Source: Sutterella sp. (GTDB taxonomy: Bacteria > Pseudomonadota > Gammaproteobacteria > Burkholderiales > Burkholderiaceae_F). Taken from it: a DNA stretch of 16,421 bases. Positions 1-6,766 of the stretch are shown piece by piece (within the stretch, counting starts at the first letter, position 1; each line of letters opens with the position of its first letter). Location of the stretch: contig DYCH01000007.1 in NCBI GenBank assembly GCA_019418235.1, positions 1 through 16,421 of the forward strand. Reading direction: 5' to 3'. The notes beneath the pieces were generated by a model that searched no databases, was not told the DNA's origin, and was given only the letters and a program-made list of their open reading frames with translations. A program made the translations under genes and the position numbers.

Positions 1-3
1 GGT

Positions 4-39
4 AAAAATTAACCCAGATTTCGTTAAAAACCTGGGTTA
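4..39 (-). terminator. Rho-independent terminator after the cdsA-like gene
   Basis: An 8-bp perfect stem (TAACCCAG at 10-17 with CTGGGTTA at 32-39, 14-nt loop) is followed, reading the minus strand, by ATTTTTACC. It lies about 60 nt past the cdsA-like stop codon and closes the minus-strand operon that starts at yhdP. A second hairpin sits between it and the stop codon. Confidence 0.75.
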
Positions 40-50
40 GTCAACAGTCT

Positions 51-80
51 GAAGCTCCGGAAATTGCTTTCCAGAGCTTC
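51..80. other. Hairpin without a U tract, between the cdsA-like stop and the terminator
   Basis: GAAGCTC (51-57) pairs with GAGCTTC (74-80), and inside it GGAAA (59-63) pairs with TTTCC (68-72) around a TTGC tetraloop with one C/A mismatch. On the minus strand no T run follows, so it is not a classical terminator by itself; it may protect the mRNA 3' end or add to the terminator at 4-39. On the plus strand only TTT follows. Confidence 0.5.
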
Positions 81-100
81 TTTGAAAATATTAACTTTTA

Positions 101-1057
101 CTACCAAACGATATTGAAGTAGTTTTGCGTGATGTGATAGTAAACGGGAGCGGCAAACATCAAGGGTGCCAAGCGTTCGAGCGTACCACGTCCCAAATAT
201 TTATCGCCGTCCATGAAGCGACTACCCAAGGAGCGCTTAATGGAAGCAATCACAATGTCACCCATGGCGCCACAGGCCACGATAGCAAAAGCCATCACCA
301 AGGCTTGCCACGTTCTAAAGGGCGTCATCCAGAAAAGGGCATAGCCTAACAAAATAGCGACCAAACCACCCACGGCAATGCCCTTAACGGTCTTATGCGG
401 ATTGTCTCTTAAGGTCTTGCCACCGAAGTAAGAGCTTGCCATAACGACAAACAAATCACCGATAAAGACGATCAAGAGGAAAAAGAGCAACATCAAGGAA
501 GCGTTGGAACCGAAACGAACGATTTCAAAGTTCATTAAGGCTGGAGCGTGGCTAACACAGTACACACTTAACATCAAGCCCCATTGAATCTTGGCAACGC
601 GTTCCAAGAAGAGGTCACTGTCATTACCAATGGACATCAAAATCGGCAAAAGTAAGAACAGATACACCGGAATAAAGAGCGTAAAGAGCAAGTATTGGTC
701 CCAAGCAATCAAGATGTATTGCAAGGGGATCACGATGTAGAAAGATACCACCAATGCCCAGTGGTCCGATTGTTTGGTCGGAGTGAGAGCTACAAATTCT
801 CTAAACGTCAAAAAGGAGATGAAGGCAAAAATGACCAATAGGAAATTCATGCCACCCCAGAAGGCGATAGCGAAAAATAAAATCAACCACCAACCGGCAC
901 GGATACGAGAGTTCAAAACGCGGATGCGTTCGATTTGTTCTGCACTCGTGGCCTTACGTACGGCCCATTGACCGTAGCTCGTACCAAACGCAATCAACAA
1001 TACCAAAACGAGAAGAACGAGTTGGTAGGTTTCAGAAAGAGTAATACCTAAACGCAT
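101..1057 (-). CDS. CdsA-like phosphatidate cytidylyltransferase family membrane protein
   Basis: A 318-residue polytopic membrane protein of the CDP-diglyceride synthase family, which makes CDP-diacylglycerol from phosphatidate and CTP at the inner membrane. Hydrophobic segments lie near residues 10-30, 55-85, 100-118, 122-142, 186-208, 226-243 and 250-272. The family C-terminal signature is recognisable at residues 266-299 (GD, then SIKR at 272-275, then GRG and LER), with the usual FxAP-type ending after it. The signature is degenerate: where classical CdsA has KD, HGG and DRxD, this protein has RF (280-281), GRG (289-291) and ERLA (294-297). It starts one base after the stop codon of the plsC-like gene, so the two are surely co-translated. 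The plsC-cdsA pairing resembles accessory CdsA/YnbB-like proteins rather than the housekeeping copy. Family membership is clear; catalytic activity is uncertain. Confidence 0.8.
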   Translation of the reverse strand: MRLGITLSETYQLVLLVLVLLIAFGTSYGQWAVRKATSAEQIERIRVLNSRIRAGWWLILFFAIAFWGGMNFLLVIFAFISFLTFREFVALTPTKQSDHWALVVSFYIVIPLQYILIAWDQYLLFTLFIPVYLFLLLPILMSIGNDSDLFLERVAKIQWGLMLSVYCVSHAPALMNFEIVRFGSNASLMLLFFLLIVFIGDLFVVMASSYFGGKTLRDNPHKTVKGIAVGGLVAILLGYALFWMTPFRTWQALVMAFAIVACGAMGDIVIASIKRSLGSRFMDGDKYLGRGTLERLAPLMFAAPVYYHITQNYFNIVW

Positions 1058-1058
1058 C

Positions 1059-1664
1059 TTATTGCTCCGACAACTTAATGACAGCGTCGCGGGCGCGCGC
1101 TAAAAATTCTTCCTTTGGATCCTCTGCCGTAAAGGGTAAGGGGGCACCAAAGCGAACAGAACAGATCGTAGGCACAGGAATCAATGCGCCTTTGGGCATG
1201 GCACGGTGCAAGTTTTCGATGTAAACGGGAATAAGTTCAACATCGGGAAACTCTTTAGCCAAGCGCCAAATGCCGGACTTAAATTCGCTAGGCGTGGCTT
1301 GAGGGCGACGCGTGCCTTCCGGGAAGATAATCATCGAAGAGCCTTCACGCAAGCATTCGCGCAAAGGTTCCATCGGGTCACTGCCTTCGGCACGGCGACG
1401 GTCGACCAACACCACGTTGAGTTCTTTAATGGCGATGCGACGACGAATGGCACCTTTGACCCAATAATCCTTGGCAGCCACAGGGCGCGTATGACAACGA
1501 ATTTCAGGCGGAAGCGAAGACCAAAGCACAATTGTGTCTAAGTGACTCGTGTGATTGGCAAAGTAGATGCGCTGACGCTTAGAAGGTGCACAGCCCTTCC
1601 ACTGGGGATAAGCCCCCATCAACAACTTGGTCAGCAACACAATAGGTGTAACGAGCTTAAACAA
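1059..1664 (-). CDS. 1-acyl-sn-glycerol-3-phosphate acyltransferase (PlsC family)
   Basis: A 201-residue acyltransferase of the LPLAT/PlsC family, which acylates lysophosphatidate to phosphatidate at the cytoplasmic face of the inner membrane. The catalytic NHx4D motif is at residues 37-43 (H38, D43), the acceptor-binding FPEGTRR motif at 114-120, followed by FKSGIW at 128-133 and a PVYIEN segment at 146-151. The start is a TTG at 1662-1664; it is chosen because GAGGA lies about 7 nt upstream on the minus strand and no ATG precedes the NHx4D block. The N terminus is short but holds one hydrophobic stretch (residues 4-17). Product phosphatidate is the substrate of the CdsA-like enzyme encoded 1 bp downstream. 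Whether this is the main PlsC of the cell or a second copy cannot be told from the window, so I give no symbol. Confidence 0.88.
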   Translation of the reverse strand: MFKLVTPIVLLTKLLMGAYPQWKGCAPSKRQRIYFANHTSHLDTIVLWSSLPPEIRCHTRPVAAKDYWVKGAIRRRIAIKELNVVLVDRRRAEGSDPMEPLRECLREGSSMIIFPEGTRRPQATPSEFKSGIWRLAKEFPDVELIPVYIENLHRAMPKGALIPVPTICSVRFGAPLPFTAEDPKEEFLARARDAVIKLSEQ

Positions 1665-1699
1665 AATTTATCCTCAATAAACGAGTGCTTCAAAAGTTC

Positions 1700-1720
1700 C
1701 AACAGTTATTTTAACGGTTG
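1700..1720 (-). terminator. Possible weak terminator or attenuator between nit and plsC-like
   Basis: CAACaGTTA (1700-1708) pairs with TAACgGTTG (1712-1720), nine positions with one mismatch and a 3-nt loop. On the minus strand it is followed a few bases later by only four T. It sits 6 nt after the nit stop codon. It could reduce read-through into plsC-cdsA, but the weak tail makes full termination unlikely. Confidence 0.3.
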
Positions 1721-1725
1721 ATAAC

Positions 1726-2550
1726 TCATTCGGCGGGTGTAATTTCGGCTACTTTACTCTTAAGTGCCGGCAAAATGGCTCGGGTGTGGCGAATTCGACT
1801 TTCGTGAATTTCGCCCAAAAGAACCCCTTCGCCTTGCGTGAGTTCGGCAACGGTTGTGCCCCATGGGTCAATCAAAAGGGTATGCCCCCACGTTTGACGA
1901 CCATTTTCATGACGTCCACCTTGAGCGCAAGCCAAAACGTAGCATTGGTTTTCAATCGCGCGAGCGCGAACCAACGTTTCCCAGTGAGCGCGTCCCGTAA
2001 AGGACGTAAAGCAGGCCGGAAGCGCAATAATGTCGGGGTTACCTAAGAGACGGAACAACTCCGGGAAGCGCAAGTCAAAGCAAACGCCTAAACCCACCTT
2101 CCAAACGCCTTCCCAACTGGCCATTTCAAAGTTTTTGGCTTCATGACCGGGTTGTGTTGTGTTGTTCTCGTCATAACTTTCATTGTCTCGTTCAAATTTG
2201 AACAAGTGAATCTTGTCGTAGCGAGTAATCGTTTCGCCATCGGGACCGTAGACAATGCAAGCATCGATGAAGTGTTGATCATCGTCACCTTTGAGTGCAA
2301 TGGTGCCGGCAACCAACCAAATCTGTTGCTCTTTGGCCACTTTACTCATGGCTTCTTGAATCGGCCCGTGACCGGGGACTTCAGCAATGGCTAAAAGCTC
2401 CTTGTCTTCTTTGGGCATATAAGCAAAATTTTCAGGCAGAACAATTAACTCTGCTCCGCTTTGTGCGGCAGATCGAATGAGACCGATAGCGGTCTGGACA
2501 TTTTGTTCAATGTTTGTCGAAGAGGCCATTTGGCATGCTGCTATTCTCAT
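1726..2550 (-). CDS. Carbon-nitrogen hydrolase, Nit1/NitB-like (probable deaminated glutathione amidase)
   Basis: A 274-residue nitrilase-superfamily amidase. The Glu-Lys-Cys triad is visible: E40 in LPENFAY, K113 in YDKIHLF and C157 in GVCFDLRFPELFR, with the second structural Glu region at RARAIENQ (195-202). The FDLRFPELFR block and the YDKIHLFKF block are those of the Nit1/YbeM type, whose known activity is hydrolysis of deaminated glutathione, a metabolite-repair reaction in the cytoplasm; omega-amidase is the main alternative. Length is normal for the family. ATG start at 2548-2550, 15 bp after the yhdP stop, with a weak AAGG upstream. In many Betaproteobacteria this gene follows yhdP and precedes tldD; here plsC-like and cdsA-like genes follow instead. 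Substrate assignment is by family resemblance only. Confidence 0.85.
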   Translation of the reverse strand: MRIAACQMASSTNIEQNVQTAIGLIRSAAQSGAELIVLPENFAYMPKEDKELLAIAEVPGHGPIQEAMSKVAKEQQIWLVAGTIALKGDDDQHFIDACIVYGPDGETITRYDKIHLFKFERDNESYDENNTTQPGHEAKNFEMASWEGVWKVGLGVCFDLRFPELFRLLGNPDIIALPACFTSFTGRAHWETLVRARAIENQCYVLACAQGGRHENGRQTWGHTLLIDPWGTTVAELTQGEGVLLGEIHESRIRHTRAILPALKSKVAEITPAE

Positions 2551-2565
2551 TGTTCTTTACCTTTT

Positions 2566-5500
2566 CTAAGGGGCTTGAGCCGAAGCTGTGGTTTGTTTAC
2601 CGTCTACCTTTTGAATAACGGGTTTATCGATTGTGCCCGTTACTTCGTATTCAACACTAAATAATTGGGACAAAGGAGCTTGAAGCGCCAATTGGGCTAA
2701 GAAGCTACCCACGCCTAATAGCGGATTGGCAACAGCCAATGCAATCGAAGCACCGCTAAAGCTAATGTCCGGGATAACGGAAATTTTAACCTTTTGCGTC
2801 AAATTATTAAGGTCTAACCAGCCTTGACTCAAAATAGATGCTTGCGGACCTACGATTCTTAGCGTATTCGACGTAGCTAAACCGTTATTAATATCAATGG
2901 TGCCGTTGATCGTATCAAAGACAAAACCTTGACCTACCACATCGCGGAAGTCCAATGCAAAACGACGAAGTAATTGTTGCAAACTCATCAAAGACATCAA
3001 GCGTCCCGCGCCGGGCTCAACTTGGGTGATTTGACCGGAAATGAGTTGCGTGGCGACCTGACCGTTAAGCGTTTCGGTATTGAAGTCCACCGGCGCCCCT
3101 TGCCATTGCAATTGGGCATTGATTTGACCACTGCCGTCTTTAATGGCTTTTTGATAGTGGGCACGATCCAAAAGCTCACCAACGTCATTGATATCAAGCG
3201 TTGCATTAAGCGTTGTACGAGAGTCTTTCTTATTGCCAGAGTTCCACAAGCCGTTGGCCGACAGCTTTGCCTCAGGCGTTTGAAGTTCAAATTGCTCCAA
3301 TGCCCAAGACTGTTCAGAACCAAAACCTCTATTTTGTGCCGACAGTGTCAAGCGACCAAGATCATAATCGATGTACTTCAATTGACCGATACTAAGCGTC
3401 AAACTCGGTAACGATTCCGTGGCCTTTGGAACCAACTTCAAAGTACCGTCAACCAACTTTTTCTGAGGAATCGTCAAATAATCAAATTGCGCGTTAACCA
3501 GGTCGTGTTTGCCTTGTGTGCCGGGCGTCCACTTTAATTGTCCCTTAAATAAATTGGAGGCAAAACTTGCATTCCAGACATCTTGACGGTTGGAGGCGGC
3601 GTTGACATTGACTTTACTGAAAATCATGCCGTTATAGTCCAAGTGGTTGATATTAGCAACCACACGATTAAGCGTCATGGTTTTTAAATCAGCATTGGGA
3701 TCTGTGTCACGCTTTTGTGTAATGTGAGAAAGGATGGGACCCCATTCACTCCAAAGCAAGTTAGGCGTGTTGATATAAAGGGACAAACCCGTTTGTGACG
3801 GAATGGTTTCAACGGGCGTGTTGATGGCAAAGTAGCCTCGGTCAGCCTTCAAACCACGCTCGGTGGAATCGTAAAGGACATCCATCTTTAATAGATGATC
3901 TTGCACACTTAATCGCATACGACTGCTGCATTCTTTCGTATTGGTGCAAGGTGTCATCTCAAAGGTAAGTGGCCAGACATCGTCTTTTAGCTTATTGAGC
4001 GGGGCCGGTAGGCTTGTGTAGGCTCCCATCAGGGCGCTATTGACGTGAACAGAAACGCCATTTTGGATGTCAACGCGAACGTTGGCGTAGGCTTCACCTT
4101 CAATAAAGTCTAAAAGCGAAGTCGAAGCGGGGGAGTCAATGATTTTGGATACCATGGGAGCATCCACCACACCACTTGCGAGAATCGAAATTTTCCCGTC
4201 TTCAGCCGTATTGATTGAACCGGCAACAGGTTTACCATGGACTTCAGCGGTTAGTTTAGGCGCCCAAACACCTTTTTCACTAAAGATGACTGAGCCATTG
4301 GCTTTATCCATCGGAGGTACTTTATCGAGGTGAACGAAATTGTTATCAAGGTGAACTTCACCTTTAACTTCCGTTTTATGAGCCTCGGTAATAGGAATCA
4401 TCAATTCCAAATTCAATGCGGCATCGCCCTTGGATTGACTGTTTTCTAAAGCGTGGCCAATCATGCCCGAAATAGGGCTTTGATTGACGTAGTCAGCCAT
4501 GGCTGACAGAGCGCCTCTGGCGTGGCCCGTAATCAAAAGTGGAACACCATCAGCGCCGTAAGACGGAATTTCAGCGGTGACTTCATGAAGAAGAGCGCCC
4601 TCTTTGGTGCGAGCCCGACTGACATTGACAACCATTGAGTCGGCTTCAAAAGCTAACGTGCCGTGAATTTGGCGAATTTGAGGCCAATCACCGGGAATCC
4701 ATTGACCTTTCGCATCTTTTTTCATCGAAGGCAGGTAATCCAAGGTGACGTCTTCAACATTGCCGGCAATGCGGAAGATGTAATCGGGGTTTTCAGAATT
4801 CTTGAAGGGGAATTGGCGCAACGGGCCATAAACATCTACTTTGGAATTGCGTGCAATACCGCCTTGCAAAGCGCCCTTTAACCAATTATTTGTGCCCCAA
4901 CCGCCCGCAACAATCGGGACATAACGGTAGGCACTCTTTGCGTTAAGGTATTGAATATTGCCTCTGACCTCCAACGTGCCCAAGTCTCCCGTATTTGTCC
5001 AACCACCGTGAAGTTGTACGGAAGCATCAGTGTTGCTTGCAATCAGATCTTCAAATTTAAATTCAACGACCGGGGCCATGACCCACGAACCATTAAGTTT
5101 TAAGGTATCGAAGGCGAGTCGGTTTTCAGCAAAAATACCGGGGAAATCGAGTCGACTGCCCGGTGCATCAAGCGTGAGTTCCCCACCTTTTTCATTTAAG
5201 GAAACGTGACCGGACAGATTTCTAAATCCTGCATTTTTAAGTGCATTGTTTTCAATCGGCAGACCGGAGATTGAAAGTCCCTTAAAGGCTAGGCTCAATT
5301 CGTACTGAGACGGGTTGTTGATGTTACCTCGCCAAGTACTATCGAAGTTTTCAATGAGGCCGGAGGCATCAAATTGACGGATAACTTCGCGCCCTTTTTG
5401 TGGTAATGGCAACTGTAAGCCAATCGTTGATAAGGCTTGCAAATCAAAAAACTCAAGTTTCAATTCGCCATCGTAGAAAGAACCGTCTTTGAGAAACGCT

Positions 5501-6618
5501 TGAAGTTGAGCGTCGCCCAAATAATAGGGTTCTTGGTTCTTCGGTTTGACAATGACATCGTGTGACTTGATCTTTAAAAAGTTATTGTCACTCAACGTTT
5601 GTTCAATTCGACCTTGGAAAGAATCAAATTCAAAAGGTTTGCCTTTCGGGGTCCAACGGATACTGACATCAGAGAGCGAAATGTCAGAGGTGATGGAGCT
5701 TGGGCGCAGATCTTCAAAAGTCATCCAGACAGAGGTTTGTCCATGGCCTTTTTGCACGAAATGATCCAAATTGAGGCGATTGGCAATTAACCCAAAGTCA
5801 ACGTCAGGGATGTTGGCGTACACGGTACCGTATAAATTGTGAAGGCGATTGTTTTCACCAAACATTCGCTCTTTAAAGTTGGCTCGTAAATCCAAATACG
5901 TTTTTTGTGTACCGATTAATGTTGATTGAAAGCCAGCCTTCCATGCCATGCTGTAGCGGTGCAGGAGGAAATTGGTGTTCGTTAATTGAACACTCTTAGG
6001 AGAGGCTTCCGTGCAGTCAAGGTAGCTGAAGTGACCGTTGTTAATTTCAATATGTCTTTGGTTTAAAAGAAAATCAAAAACAAGGGGAGTGCTCGAACGT
6101 CCCTCGAAGGTATGCGATTCACCCGTTGCGTTTTGCTCAACGGATGCCGTATCGATTGTGAAGCCACCGATATTGAAGACGTGCGTTGTCAGGCGTTCAA
6201 TTTGAAGATTGGGATTGATAATGACGATACGGCTTGTGACCGGACGCAATTTAAAGAGCGACTCTAAAGAAAACGTTACTTGAACTTTAGGTAACGTCAA
6301 AGACGCTTTCTCCCCGTGGCGAGAGAGCGTCATATTGGTAATCGTTAAGCGAGGAACAATAAAGCGCCAATCGGCAGAAATACTATCTACATCAATTTCA
6401 GTATTGAGTTGATTTTCCAGATACGTCTCTAACTCGGGATAGTATTTATCGATATTGGGGATGACCCAAAAGCGCGTAATCGTCAGAACAAGGGCAATAA
6501 AAGCATAGATAAACAGCAACCCCCACCCTGCCAAGCGCAAGAGGTTTTTCCAGTGAAAAACACGCTTGAACAGCATACGATTTTGGGATTGGGTTGAAGG
6601 TACGGATTTATCTGCCAA
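2566..6618 (-). CDS. yhdP: YhdP family AsmA-like phospholipid transport protein
   Basis: A 1350-residue protein with one N-terminal membrane segment (about residues 27-53), a basic cytoplasmic end, and a very long periplasmic part rich in beta-strand repeats, ending in an AsmA-like C-terminal domain (PGAGRL and the FDTINGTIDI, RIVGPQASI and GWLDL blocks). E. coli YhdP (about 1270 residues) acts with TamB and YdbH in moving phospholipids from the inner to the outer membrane, and the same role is inferred here. The start is TTG at 6616-6618: TAGGAG lies 6 nt upstream on the minus strand, while the first in-frame ATG (residue 15) would still keep the membrane segment but has no comparable ribosome-binding site. 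It is the first gene of a four-gene minus-strand run and diverges from glnE. The stop codon is TAG. No frameshift is seen over its 4 kb. Confidence 0.92.
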   Translation of the reverse strand: MADKSVPSTQSQNRMLFKRVFHWKNLLRLAGWGLLFIYAFIALVLTITRFWVIPNIDKYYPELETYLENQLNTEIDVDSISADWRFIVPRLTITNMTLSRHGEKASLTLPKVQVTFSLESLFKLRPVTSRIVIINPNLQIERLTTHVFNIGGFTIDTASVEQNATGESHTFEGRSSTPLVFDFLLNQRHIEINNGHFSYLDCTEASPKSVQLTNTNFLLHRYSMAWKAGFQSTLIGTQKTYLDLRANFKERMFGENNRLHNLYGTVYANIPDVDFGLIANRLNLDHFVQKGHGQTSVWMTFEDLRPSSITSDISLSDVSIRWTPKGKPFEFDSFQGRIEQTLSDNNFLKIKSHDVIVKPKNQEPYYLGDAQLQAFLKDGSFYDGELKLEFFDLQALSTIGLQLPLPQKGREVIRQFDASGLIENFDSTWRGNINNPSQYELSLAFKGLSISGLPIENNALKNAGFRNLSGHVSLNEKGGELTLDAPGSRLDFPGIFAENRLAFDTLKLNGSWVMAPVVEFKFEDLIASNTDASVQLHGGWTNTGDLGTLEVRGNIQYLNAKSAYRYVPIVAGGWGTNNWLKGALQGGIARNSKVDVYGPLRQFPFKNSENPDYIFRIAGNVEDVTLDYLPSMKKDAKGQWIPGDWPQIRQIHGTLAFEADSMVVNVSRARTKEGALLHEVTAEIPSYGADGVPLLITGHARGALSAMADYVNQSPISGMIGHALENSQSKGDAALNLELMIPITEAHKTEVKGEVHLDNNFVHLDKVPPMDKANGSVIFSEKGVWAPKLTAEVHGKPVAGSINTAEDGKISILASGVVDAPMVSKIIDSPASTSLLDFIEGEAYANVRVDIQNGVSVHVNSALMGAYTSLPAPLNKLKDDVWPLTFEMTPCTNTKECSSRMRLSVQDHLLKMDVLYDSTERGLKADRGYFAINTPVETIPSQTGLSLYINTPNLLWSEWGPILSHITQKRDTDPNADLKTMTLNRVVANINHLDYNGMIFSKVNVNAASNRQDVWNASFASNLFKGQLKWTPGTQGKHDLVNAQFDYLTIPQKKLVDGTLKLVPKATESLPSLTLSIGQLKYIDYDLGRLTLSAQNRGFGSEQSWALEQFELQTPEAKLSANGLWNSGNKKDSRTTLNATLDINDVGELLDRAHYQKAIKDGSGQINAQLQWQGAPVDFNTETLNGQVATQLISGQITQVEPGAGRLMSLMSLQQLLRRFALDFRDVVGQGFVFDTINGTIDINNGLATSNTLRIVGPQASILSQGWLDLNNLTQKVKISVIPDISFSGASIALAVANPLLGVGSFLAQLALQAPLSQLFSVEYEVTGTIDKPVIQKVDGKQTTASAQAP

Positions 6619-6739
6619 TACAGACTCCTAAAACAGTACAAACTTTACCACACCGAAGGCTGATTTTTGGGACTTTGAGCGTATTTTCAAGACCCAGAAA
6701 GCAACAAATTTTTTCACAGTGTTTTTTTGCGTTAAACTG

Positions 6740-6760
6740 CTCAAATGACTTGTATTTGAG
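6740..6760 (+). promoter_or_regulatory. Inverted repeat covering the glnE ribosome-binding region
   Basis: CTCAAAT (6740-6746) and ATTTGAG (6754-6760) form a perfect 7-bp inverted repeat with a 7-nt spacer in the 148-bp divergent region between yhdP and glnE. The right arm ends in the only SD-like GAG, 6 nt before the glnE ATG at 6767. It could be a DNA operator or an RNA hairpin that hides the SD. Function is inferred from position only. Confidence 0.4.
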
Positions 6761-6766
6761 ACGGCT

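Noticed and set aside
2974..3411. 145-codon open frame on the plus strand inside yhdP
   Set aside because: It lies antisense within a well-supported 1350-residue gene, has no recognisable family features and no ribosome-binding site worth noting; typical antisense shadow.
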